A stretch of 12,782 bases of DNA from Desulfomicrobium sp. Lineage in GTDB: Bacteria; Desulfobacterota; Desulfovibrionia; Desulfovibrionales; Desulfomicrobiaceae. The stretch spans positions 1-12,782 of the forward strand of contig DPKT01000293.1 of assembly GCA_003542385.1 (NCBI GenBank). Direction: 5' to 3'. Below, piece after piece: positions 1-6,180 of this stretch. The translations under genes and the position numbers were made by a program. Position 1 is the first letter of the stretch; each line of letters begins with the position of its first letter. The notes beneath the pieces were generated by a model. The model was not told the origin of the DNA, ran no database searches, and worked only from the letters and a program-made list of their open reading frames with translations.

Positions 1-365
1 TGAGCAACCAGATCCTCATCGCCGGCACCATGATCGGCGTGGTCGAGTCGCTCCTCTACGCCGTGCGCGCGGGCCTCGACGTGGACGCGGTCATCGACGT
101 CATCGGCAGCGGGGCCGCCGGGTCCTGGTCCATCAACAACCTGGGCCGGCGCATCGCCAAGGATGATTTCGACCCGGGCTTCTACATCAAGCATTTCGTC
201 AAGGACATGGGCATCGCCCTGGCCGAGGCCAAACGCATGCGCATCAGCCTGCCGGGCCTGGCCCTGGTGGAGCAGCTCTACGTGGCGGCCATGGCCCAGG
301 GCCTGGAGAACATGGGCACCCAGGCCCTCTACACCGCCCTGAAGAACATCAACGCCGCCGGGTAG
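1..365 (+). CDS. NAD(P)-dependent beta-hydroxyacid dehydrogenase (3-hydroxyisobutyrate / tartronate-semialdehyde reductase type), C-terminal part
   Basis: This is the 3' end of a gene that begins before the window; the frame is open from base 3 to the TAG at 363-365, giving about 120 residues. The protein matches the helical C-terminal domain of the beta-hydroxyacid dehydrogenase family, which oxidises or reduces short 3-hydroxy acids with NAD(P). Visible family marks are the SNQ motif at the very start (the catalytic Lys normally lies one or two residues before it, so just outside the window), GAAGSW, the DFDPGFY segment and HFVKDMGIALAEA, then LPGLALVEQLY and GTQAL near the end. The Rossmann domain is not visible, so substrate and cofactor preference cannot be judged. 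It lies 58 bp upstream of the sensor kinase on the same strand and could be co-transcribed with it, but an intervening hairpin argues for at least partial separation. The family assignment is solid; the substrate is unknown. Confidence 0.85.
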   Translation, partial: SNQILIAGTMIGVVESLLYAVRAGLDVDAVIDVIGSGAAGSWSINNLGRRIAKDDFDPGFYIKHFVKDMGIALAEAKRMRISLPGLALVEQLYVAAMAQGLENMGTQALYTALKNINAAG

Positions 366-374
366 GGCAAGCGG

Positions 375-397
375 GCCGCGGGGCCCCGCCCCGCGGC
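375..397 (+). terminator. GC-rich hairpin, possible terminator or attenuator after the dehydrogenase gene
   Basis: A perfect inverted repeat starts 10 bp after the stop codon: GCCGCGGGG (375-383) pairs with CCCCGCGGC (389-397) around a 5-nt loop. No T-run follows (the next bases are TGAAAACGG), so it is not a canonical intrinsic terminator. It may be a weak or Rho-assisted terminator, or a 3'-end-protecting structure. Confidence 0.4.
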
Positions 398-423
398 TGA
401 AAACGGCATTTCGCGGAGAATTC

Positions 424-3400
424 GTGCGCATCCTCCTTCTCGCCCTCTGTCTGTTCTGCCTGACCCCTCACGCCACGGCGCAGGACGAGCAGAAGATCAA
501 CATCCTCTACCTCAACTCCTACCACAACGGGTACGAGTGGTCGGACAGCATATTCGAGGGCGTGCGGGACACCTTCCGGCAGAGCGGGAAGAACATCTAC
601 CTGCAGATCGAGTACATGGACTCCAAGCGATTCTCCACGGAGAAGATCAACGAGATCCTGCTCGACTACTACAAGTTCAAGTTCAGGACCACGCGCTTCG
701 ACCTTATCGTCACCTCCGACAACCACGCCTACGAGTTCATGGCCCAGCACGGGGACGAGCTCTTTCCCGACGTGCCCATCGTCTTCTGCGGCATCAACGA
801 CGTCGAGGCGGGCAAGGTGCCCATGCGCAGCCGCATGACGGGGGTGCTGGAAGAGTTCGACGTGCCGGTCAACATCCAGACGGCCCTCAAGTTCCATCCG
901 GGCAAGAAGCGTCTGGTGGTCATCGGCGACCAGAGCCTGACCGGCGTGGCCATCGCCAACCAGGTGCGGGCGCAGCTGCACCTGCTGCCGCCCGAGATCG
1001 AGGTGGAGTTCCTGGACGAATTCAGCCTGGACGAGCTGGTGTCCAAGGTGCGCTTCGCGGCCGCCGACAGCATCTTCTTCTTCATCCCCTTCTACAAGGA
1101 CGTGGGAGAGGCCGTGTACTCGGCCCAGGACCTCCTGGAGATCGTCTGGGAAAAGACCGAGGCTCCCCTCTACGGGGCCTGGGAATTCCTGCTCGGGCAC
1201 GGGCTGGTGGGCGGCAAGCTCATCAGCGGCTACGCCCATGGCCAGGCCGCGGCCGAGATGGGCCTGCGCATCCTGAACGGCGAGTCGCCGGCCCGCATCC
1301 CCATCACCGTCAGCCCCGACGAGCCGCCCAAGTTCGACTACCGCGTGCTCATGCGCCTCGGGATCAACCTGAAGCTCCTGCCCGAGGGCAGCGTGCTGAT
1401 CAACGAACCGTCGCCGTTCTACTCCATCAACCGGCACCAGTTCTGGACCATCATCATAAGCCTGGTCATCCTGTCCATGGTTCTGGTGCTCCTGGTCATC
1501 AACATCCTCGAGCGCAAGCAGATCGAGGTGCGCATCAAGAACCAGCTGTCCTTCCTGCGCACGCTCATGGACACGCTGCCCGTGCCCATCTGGTTCACGG
1601 ACCGCAGCGGGGCCATCGCCGGCGTCAACCGGGCCTTCGAGACCTGGTTCGGGGTCGGCTGGCAGCAGGACCGCGCCTCCAAGGGGCCGGTCCTGGCCGA
1701 TTCGCGTTTCGCGCCCATGCTCGACGCGCGCATGGACTCCTTCGAGGACCAGATCATGCACGCCGACGGCGCCCTGCGCTCGGCGGTGCTGCACAAGGCC
1801 ACCTACGCCGACGCCCAGGGCGACAACGCGGGCGTCGTCGGCGTCATCTACGACATCTCCGACCGCAAGAAGGCCGAGGACGACCTGCGCGCGGCCGAGG
1901 AGAAGTACCGCACCATCTTCGAGAACTCGGCCCTGGGCATCTTCCAGACCACGCCCGACGGCTCCTGGATCGTGGCCAACCCCGCCCTGGCGAGGATGCT
2001 TGGCTATTCGAGCCCGGAAGAGCTCATGGCCGGCAACCCGAACATCTCGACCCTCTACTACCAGCAGAGCGACCGCGACCGGGTGGTCGATCTCTATGAG
2101 CAGAACCGCGGCGGCATCGAGGTCGAAATCCTCTTCCGTCGCCGCGACGGGGCCGTCATCACGGCCAACCTCAACGCCCGGGCCGTGCGCGGCTGCGACG
2201 ACGGCTTCTGTCATTTCGAGGGCTTCATCGAGGACATCACCGACCGCAAGGCCGCGGAGTTGGCCCTGGCCGCGTCCGAAGCCATGCTGCAGCTCGTCCT
2301 CGACACCATCCCCCAGCTCGTGCACTGGAAGGACAAGCGGCTGCGCATCATCGGCGCCAACCGCAACTTCCTGGCCCATGTGGGCCGCACTGAGCTGGCC
2401 TCCATCCTGGGCAAGACCTACGGCGAGGTCCTGACCGACGCCGACGAGATCCAGCGCATCGCGGAGCTCGACCGGGAGGTCATCGAGACCGACGAGCCGC
2501 GTTTCCGCATGCGCATGGAGACCCTCAACGCCGCCGGCGAGACCATGTGGCTGCTGGTCAACAAGGTTCCCCTGCACGGGCCGCGGGGCGAGGTGGTCGG
2601 CATCCTGAGCACGGCCGAGGACATCACCCAGACCATCAGCCTCGAAAAACAGCTCCTGCAGTCCCAGAAGATGGAGGCCATCGGCACCCTGGCCGGAGGC
2701 ATCGCCCACGATTTCAACAACATCCTGACCTCCATCATGAATTCCACCGAGCTGGCAATGGAGGACATCCCCGAGGACAGCATCGCCTGGAAGGACCTGG
2801 AGCGCAGCCTCAAGGCGGCGGTGCGGGGAAGCGGGCTCATCAAGCAGATCCTGACCTTCAGCCGCCCGACCCAGGAGGGCTTCGTGTCCACGGACCTGCG
2901 CGAGGTGGTCAGCGAAGCCGTGGCCCTTGTCCGCGTCTCCATGCCCCGCAACATCAGCGTGCATTCGCACGTCGACGACGGCCTGCCCCAGTGCCTGGCC
3001 GACCCGACGCAGGTCCACCAGATCGTCATGAACCTGGCGACCAACGCCTTCCAGGCTCTGGGCGCCAGGGGCGGCAACATTTTCATCAGTCTGGGCCGCC
3101 TGACCCTGGACCGCGACGATCCCCGCTTCGGGGGACTTGCCCCGGGCCTTTACAGCCTGCTGCGGATCGAGGACGACGGGCCCGGCATCCCCGAGGACAT
3201 CCAGGACAAGATCTACGACCCCTTTTTCACCACCAAGGGCAAGGGCGAGGGGACGGGACTGGGGCTGGCCGTGGTCCACGGCATCGTGCGCAACCACGGC
3301 GGCGGTATCCGCCTCGCGAGCAGCCCCGGATGCACCCGTTTCGACATCCTTCTGCCGAGCATGAACGACTTCTGCCTGCTGCCGGGCTCCTGCGACGGCG

Positions 3401-3780
3401 GAGTGGCCATGGGCACCGAGCGCCTGGCCTTCATCGAGGACGACGAGGACCAGCTGCAGCTCATTCCGCGCGTGCTCGACCAGCTCGGGTACACGGTGCA
3501 CCCGTTCCACTGCGCGGCGGAGGCCATCGAGGCCGTCTGCGGCGGCCTCGGGATCGATCTGGTCGTCACGGATTTCGACATGCCGGGCATGAACGGCTTC
3601 GACGTGGCCGCGGCCCTGAAGGACTGCCGCCCCGAGCTGCCGGTCATCATGGTCTCGGGCCGCAAGCACGCGGCCGAGTTCACCCCGCAGTCGGGCAACA
3701 TCAGGCTTTTCGTGAGCAAACCATATAACAAGGACATCCTCGGGCGGGCCATCCGGGATGTTCTGGACAAGGATGCATGA
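424..3780 (+). CDS. lurS: hybrid sensor histidine kinase with periplasmic substrate-binding-like domain, LurS-type
   Basis: A membrane sensor kinase of 1118 residues. Residues 1-19 form a signal peptide (cleavage likely after ATA). Residues ~24-335 resemble the ABC-transporter substrate-binding-like domain (PF04392 type), placing ligand sensing in the periplasm. One hydrophobic membrane segment spans ~340-361. Three PAS domains follow (~375-490, ~493-615, ~618-740). The HisKA phosphorylation site is His762 in the HDFNN motif. The HATPase domain has an N box at 870-874, DGPG at 918-921, FFTTKGKGEG from 934 and GLGLA. A receiver domain starts near residue 1000, with acidic pocket E1005/D1006/D1007, phospho-acceptor D1050 and K1099. 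GTG 424 is chosen because GGAG (415-418) sits 5 nt upstream and the signal peptide starts there. The gene overlaps the sigma-54 activator, its evident partner. By position and architecture it matches DVU3022/LurS. The inducing ligand is not shown by the sequence; lactate or a related organic acid is an inference from context. Confidence 0.88.
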   Translation: MRILLLALCLFCLTPHATAQDEQKINILYLNSYHNGYEWSDSIFEGVRDTFRQSGKNIYLQIEYMDSKRFSTEKINEILLDYYKFKFRTTRFDLIVTSDNHAYEFMAQHGDELFPDVPIVFCGINDVEAGKVPMRSRMTGVLEEFDVPVNIQTALKFHPGKKRLVVIGDQSLTGVAIANQVRAQLHLLPPEIEVEFLDEFSLDELVSKVRFAAADSIFFFIPFYKDVGEAVYSAQDLLEIVWEKTEAPLYGAWEFLLGHGLVGGKLISGYAHGQAAAEMGLRILNGESPARIPITVSPDEPPKFDYRVLMRLGINLKLLPEGSVLINEPSPFYSINRHQFWTIIISLVILSMVLVLLVINILERKQIEVRIKNQLSFLRTLMDTLPVPIWFTDRSGAIAGVNRAFETWFGVGWQQDRASKGPVLADSRFAPMLDARMDSFEDQIMHADGALRSAVLHKATYADAQGDNAGVVGVIYDISDRKKAEDDLRAAEEKYRTIFENSALGIFQTTPDGSWIVANPALARMLGYSSPEELMAGNPNISTLYYQQSDRDRVVDLYEQNRGGIEVEILFRRRDGAVITANLNARAVRGCDDGFCHFEGFIEDITDRKAAELALAASEAMLQLVLDTIPQLVHWKDKRLRIIGANRNFLAHVGRTELASILGKTYGEVLTDADEIQRIAELDREVIETDEPRFRMRMETLNAAGETMWLLVNKVPLHGPRGEVVGILSTAEDITQTISLEKQLLQSQKMEAIGTLAGGIAHDFNNILTSIMNSTELAMEDIPEDSIAWKDLERSLKAAVRGSGLIKQILTFSRPTQEGFVSTDLREVVSEAVALVRVSMPRNISVHSHVDDGLPQCLADPTQVHQIVMNLATNAFQALGARGGNIFISLGRLTLDRDDPRFGGLAPGLYSLLRIEDDGPGIPEDIQDKIYDPFFTTKGKGEGTGLGLAVVHGIVRNHGGGIRLASSPGCTRFDILLPSMNDFCLLPGSCDGGVAMGTERLAFIEDDEDQLQLIPRVLDQLGYTVHPFHCAAEAIEAVCGGLGIDLVVTDFDMPGMNGFDVAAALKDCRPELPVIMVSGRKHAAEFTPQSGNIRLFVSKPYNKDILGRAIRDVLDKDA

Positions 3781-5159
3781 TGGCGAGGATTCTGATCATC
3801 GACGACGACACGCAGGTCTGCGAAACCCTCGAAAGCCTGGTCCGCAGGCTGGGGCACGAGTGCCTTGCGGCCCAGACCCTGAAGGATGGACTTGCGCAGC
3901 TGGGCACGGGGAACTTCGACCTCGTCTTCCTCGACGTGCGCCTGCCCGACGGCAACGGATTGGAGGCCCTGGGCCAGATCCGCAGCCAGGCCTCGCCGCC
4001 GGACGTCATCGTCCTGACCGGCCAGGGCGACCCGGAAGGCGCGGAACTGGCCATCCAGGGAGGCGTCTGGGACTACCTGGTCAAACCGTCACCCATCAAG
4101 CAGATCAAGGAGACGCTGAACCGGGCTCTGGCCCAGCGGGAGGATAGGAAGGACCTGTCCCTGGATCTCACGGACGTGGTGGGGCAGAGCAACGCCATGC
4201 GCCAGTGCTACGAACGCCTGGCCCAGGCCAGCGGCTCGGACTCGACGGTCCTGGTCACGGGCGAGACGGGCACGGGCAAGGAGCTGCTGGCCCGGACCAT
4301 CCACCGCAACTCGGGCCGGGCCGACCGCGCCTTCGTGGTCGTGGACTGCGCGGCCCTGACGGAATCCCTGCTGGAGAGCATCCTTTTCGGCCACACCAAG
4401 GGCGCCTTCACGGGCGCGGCCCGGGACCGCGTGGGCCTGGTCAAGCTCGCCGACGGGGGCACCCTGTTTCTGGACGAGATTGGCGAGCTGCCCCTCTCGG
4501 CCCAGAAGACCTTCCTGCGCGTCCTGCAGGAACGCCGTTTCAGGCCCGTGGGCGGCAGCCAGGAACTGCAGAGCGACTTCCGCCTCATCTCGGCCACGAA
4601 CCGGGATCTGTCGGCCATGGTCGCGGCGGGGGAGTTCCGGCAGGATCTCTTCTACCGCATCAACACCATCCACCTGACGCTGCCGCCCCTGCGCGAACGG
4701 GAGGAGGACATCCTGATCCTGGCGCGGCACCGCATCGACAAGCTCTGCCGGCAGCGCAACATCCCGGTCAAGGAGATGGACCCCGAGTTCATGGCCATGC
4801 TCCGTCTTTACGATTGGCCCGGAAACGTCCGCGAACTCTTCAACACCGTCGAGCAGGCCTTCGTGCTGTCCGGTGCGGAAAAGACGGTCTACGTGCAGCA
4901 CCTGCCGCAGGCGGTGCGCATTCGGGTGGCCAAATCCATGCTGGGAAGGGGGCGTGAAGATGCGTTGGAAGAGGCTGGGGACGGAAGGGACGAGGAGAAT
5001 CTCCCTTCACTGAAGGACTTCAAGACCGCGATGGAAAGGGAGTACCTGCAGAGGCTCTTGCGGGCCCATGGGAGGGATATCCCCAAGATGCTCAGCGTAT
5101 CGGGACTTTCCCGGTCTCACCTCTACGCCATGCTCAAGAAGCACGACCTCGAAGCGTAG
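3780..5159 (+). CDS. lurR: sigma-54-dependent NtrC-family response regulator, LurR-type
   Basis: A three-domain activator of 459 residues. The receiver (~1-120) has acidic residues D8-D10, phospho-acceptor D52, T80 and K102. The central AAA+ domain carries Walker A GETGTGK (161-167), an intact GAFTGA loop that contacts sigma-54 (208-213) and Walker B with D232/E233. A Fis-type helix-turn-helix lies at ~430-456. It should oligomerise when phosphorylated, bind upstream sites and remodel sigma-54 polymerase. Two adjacent ATGs exist: 3777 (overlapping the kinase stop as ATGA) and 3780. AAGGA at 3769-3773 is 3 nt from the first and 6 nt from the second, so 3780 is preferred; either way translation is coupled to the kinase. 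Synteny with DVU3023 (LurR, linked in D. vulgaris to the lactate operon) and the sigma-54 promoter ahead of por support the role. Function as a sigma-54 activator is near certain; the specific name rests on synteny. Confidence 0.9.
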   Translation: MARILIIDDDTQVCETLESLVRRLGHECLAAQTLKDGLAQLGTGNFDLVFLDVRLPDGNGLEALGQIRSQASPPDVIVLTGQGDPEGAELAIQGGVWDYLVKPSPIKQIKETLNRALAQREDRKDLSLDLTDVVGQSNAMRQCYERLAQASGSDSTVLVTGETGTGKELLARTIHRNSGRADRAFVVVDCAALTESLLESILFGHTKGAFTGAARDRVGLVKLADGGTLFLDEIGELPLSAQKTFLRVLQERRFRPVGGSQELQSDFRLISATNRDLSAMVAAGEFRQDLFYRINTIHLTLPPLREREEDILILARHRIDKLCRQRNIPVKEMDPEFMAMLRLYDWPGNVRELFNTVEQAFVLSGAEKTVYVQHLPQAVRIRVAKSMLGRGREDALEEAGDGRDEENLPSLKDFKTAMEREYLQRLLRAHGRDIPKMLSVSGLSRSHLYAMLKKHDLEA

Positions 5160-5167
5160 TTCACGAT

Positions 5168-5362
5168 CTATTCTTCGTCGACTTCCTTGCCCAGCCAGTA
5201 TTCCTTCCAGGAATCGAGGATGTATTCGGTCTTGACCAGCACGCTGTCTCCGTCGTTGATGCGCTGTTTCTGTATGGGGGTCAGCAGCTGCGACAGCTGC
5301 ATCGTCTCGTTCTGAGAGAGGCCTCTGATCACGCCGCTCTTGGTTATGCTTTTTCCTTTCAT
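5168..5362 (-). CDS. small protein of unknown function (64 aa), convergent with lurR
   Basis: I do not recognise this family. The minus-strand frame encodes 64 residues, ending in TAG (complement of 5168-5170). A full Shine-Dalgarno AGGAGG (complement of 5369-5374) lies 6 nt before the ATG at 5362-5360. A GTG one codon earlier (5365) is also open but would be only 3 nt from the SD, so the ATG is preferred. The protein starts basic (MKGKSITKSG) and ends acidic (KEVDEE). It has no cysteines, signal peptide or membrane segment, and looks soluble and mainly helical, with a Trp/Tyr-rich patch (LDSWKEYWLG) near the end. Its stop is only 8 bp from the lurR stop, with no terminator between them, so the two transcripts should overlap. 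It is divergent from por and shares the long regulatory region. The strong SD and protein-like composition make it a credible gene. A position-equivalent small ORF may exist in other Desulfovibrio genomes, but I cannot verify that. Confidence 0.7.
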   Translation of the reverse strand: MKGKSITKSGVIRGLSQNETMQLSQLLTPIQKQRINDGDSVLVKTEYILDSWKEYWLGKEVDEE

Positions 5363-5368
5363 CACAAA

Positions 5369-5374
5369 CCTCCT
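5369..5374 (-). promoter_or_regulatory. strong ribosome binding site of the small minus-strand gene
   Basis: On the minus strand this reads AGGAGG, a complete anti-16S match, 6 nt before ATG 5362. It decides the start codon and is the main reason to accept the small ORF as real. Confidence 0.75.
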
Positions 5375-5560
5375 TTTTGTGCCTGATAATGCATCAAATG
5401 CGATTGTGGCAAGATGCGCGCCGATTTTTTAGCAAAATAATTGCCAAACAAGCGCGCTGATCGCAATTCGTTCGGCGTCGAATTCGTATCGCCCTGATTT
5501 TCCGCACGTTATGCGCATCGCGATTTTCAGGGCACGCCGGGCGAACGGTTGACCTCTGCG

Positions 5561-5576
5561 CAAAGTGTGCACTTTG
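5561..5576. promoter_or_regulatory. dyad with TGTGCAC core, candidate operator A
   Basis: CAAAGTG (5561-5567) and CACTTTG (5570-5576) form a perfect 7-bp inverted repeat around TG. The centre contains TGTGCAC, shared with the dyad 41 bp downstream. This suggests a pair of sites for one regulator. No regulator can be named from the sequence. Confidence 0.45.
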
Positions 5577-5605
5577 GAAACAGCAGGTGTACCGTCTTGA
5601 GACGT

Positions 5606-5625
5606 TTGTGCACATCAGTGCACAA
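5606..5625. promoter_or_regulatory. 20-bp perfect dyad TTGTGCAC-N4-GTGCACAA, candidate operator B
   Basis: TTGTGCAC (5606-5613) and GTGCACAA (5618-5625) are perfect 8-bp arms around ATCA. It resembles the TTGTGnnn...CACAA pattern of Rex and the TGTGA/TCACA pattern of CRP/FNR proteins, but matches neither exactly (arms or spacing differ). It is a strong operator candidate for an unknown factor. Confidence 0.5.
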
Positions 5626-5665
5626 CGCCGGCCGGTCTTGCCGCGGAAATCCCCTTGCTGAAAAA

Positions 5666-5696
5666 TGGTTGTTTAGTCAACCAAATTATGGTACCA
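5666..5696. promoter_or_regulatory. TGGT/ACCA double dyad, candidate operator C
   Basis: TGGTTG (5666-5671) and CAACCA (5678-5683) form a perfect 6-bp inverted repeat with a 6-nt centre. Six bases on lies the 8-bp palindrome TGGTACCA (5689-5696). TGGT...ACCA half-sites are typical of FadR-subfamily GntR regulators, which include lactate and pyruvate regulators, but the spacing is not a standard match, so the family is only a suggestion. Confidence 0.35.
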
Positions 5697-5711
5697 GGAT
5701 CGGATACGCGC

Positions 5712-5729
5712 TGTCCGGAAAATCAGACG
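5712..5729. promoter_or_regulatory. TGTCC-type activator site 1 (distal)
   Basis: TGTCCGGAAAATCAGACG matches the perfect palindrome at 5860-5877 in 15 of 18 positions, including the whole left half and the AAAA centre. Its centre lies about 400 bp upstream of the predicted por transcription start. It is inferred to bind the adjacent NtrC-type regulator. Confidence 0.5.
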
Positions 5730-5859
5730 CATTTGCGGCGTCCTGCCGGTCCCTGTGCCGTCGGCGTTGTCCGGGAAGCCTTGCCGGCGCAAGCAACGTG
5801 CTGGGTGACACGTTCGAAAGGGTGGCAGCGCACGCCGTCGGGTGCTTGCGTCAGTGTCG

Positions 5860-5877
5860 TGTCCGGAAAACCGGACA
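5860..5877. promoter_or_regulatory. TGTCC-type activator site 2, perfect palindrome
   Basis: TGTCCGGAAAACCGGACA has two perfect 7-bp arms around AAAA, the best operator-like sequence in the region. It is centred about 250 bp upstream of the predicted start, within the range of a sigma-54 enhancer. Assignment to the LurR-like protein is inference from position and from repetition of the motif. Confidence 0.65.
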
Positions 5878-5994
5878 GCGGGCTCATGGCCGGCGAATCC
5901 GCCTTTAACCTAGCAATTGTGCGCGTTAACCGGATTGAAGTTGTTTGTTTGCATTCCGCAAATATCGTGGTAGGTCTGCGGACAAAACCCATGA

Positions 5995-6012
5995 TGTCTT
6001 TTTTTTCGGACA
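5995..6012. promoter_or_regulatory. TGTCC-type activator site 3 (proximal, degenerate)
   Basis: TGTCTTTTTTTTCGGACA keeps the outer TGTC/GACA arms and the 18-bp length of site 2, but the inner left arm is a T-run. It is centred about 115 bp upstream of the predicted start, the usual distance for a sigma-54 enhancer site. A half-site CGGACA lies at 5979-5984. Confidence 0.5.
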
Positions 6013-6094
6013 AACCGGAGGGAGGGGAGTGAGTGAGATGACGATGGTCTCGTAAAATTCTTGTATTTCGAACGGTTAGTATGTTTTTACCCGA

Positions 6095-6110
6095 TGGCAC
6101 AAAACTTGTT
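6095..6110 (+). promoter_or_regulatory. sigma-54 (-24/-12) promoter of the por operon
   Basis: TGGCAC (6095-6100), five bases, then TTGTT (6106-6110). This is the sigma-54 consensus TGGCAC-N5-TTGCW with one change (C to T in the -12 element) and exact spacing. Transcription should start near 6117-6121, about 60 nt before the por ATG. The presence of an NtrC-type activator gene just upstream fits. I saw no equally good sigma-70 promoter here. Confidence 0.8.
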
Positions 6111-6116
6111 TCTATA

Positions 6117-6147
6117 GGCGTAGGCGCACGAAGTGGATGCGCACGCC
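6117..6147 (+). promoter_or_regulatory. 5'-terminal stem-loop in the por leader
   Basis: GGCGT (6117-6121) and GCGCA (6124-6128), with AG bulged, pair with TGCGC (6138-6142) and ACGCC (6143-6147): ten base pairs around a 9-nt loop. It begins at the predicted transcription start, so the mRNA would start with a hairpin. It does not cover the ribosome binding site (6169-6173). A likely role is protection of the mRNA 5' end; a regulator-binding role is possible. Confidence 0.5.
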
Positions 6148-6180
6148 TCGAAACACCAACCTGGCTTTAGGAGAAGATAC

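Larger units (their letters stand above)
5363..6180. promoter_or_regulatory. long divergent intergenic regulatory region upstream of por
   Basis: About 0.8 kb separates the small minus-strand gene from por. Its base composition is visibly less GC-rich than the flanking genes, with stretches such as the A/T-rich part around 5424-5445. Open frames inside it lack ribosome binding sites and recognisable protein character. Instead it carries dyads at 5561-5576, 5606-5625, 5666-5683, 5689-5696, 5712-5729, 5860-5877 and 5995-6012, a sigma-54 promoter at 6095-6110 and a stem-loop at 6117-6147. Further TGTCCGG/CGGACA half-sites occur at 5768-5774 and 5979-5984. A weaker 7-bp inverted repeat, GCCCTGA (5491-5497) with TCAGGGC (5527-5533), encloses the palindrome ATGCGCAT (5511-5518). 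This is an integration platform for several regulators, consistent with the reported targeting of the D. vulgaris operon by several response regulators (from memory). Confidence 0.8.

Noticed and set aside
349..3669. Long open frame of over 1100 codons on the minus strand opposite the sensor kinase gene
   Set aside because: It is a shadow of the GC-biased codons of the real gene. The translation is rich in His/Asp/Gly/Val/Leu repeats, without family motifs or a ribosome binding site, while the plus strand encodes a clear multi-domain kinase.
5375..5425. Sigma-70 promoter for the small minus-strand gene (TTGCCA-like -35 with CATTAT or TTATCA as -10)
   Set aside because: The -10 candidates match poorly or give a 15-bp spacer, so it is not supported enough to annotate.
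5606..5625. Rex operator
   Set aside because: Rex sites read TTGTGAA...TTCACAA with an 18-bp frame; this dyad is 20 bp with TTGTGCAC arms, so it is kept as an operator for an unknown factor.
5549..6100. Open frames of about 120-125 codons on both strands inside the por upstream region
   Set aside because: None has a convincing ribosome binding site or recognisable protein character, they overlap one another, and they cover the dyads and sigma-54 promoter.
6133..6180. Extended N-terminus of PFOR from ATG 6133
   Set aside because: The extra 16 residues do not match the family and no Shine-Dalgarno precedes that ATG; it also lies in the leader stem-loop. AGGAG before ATG 6181 fits the known start.
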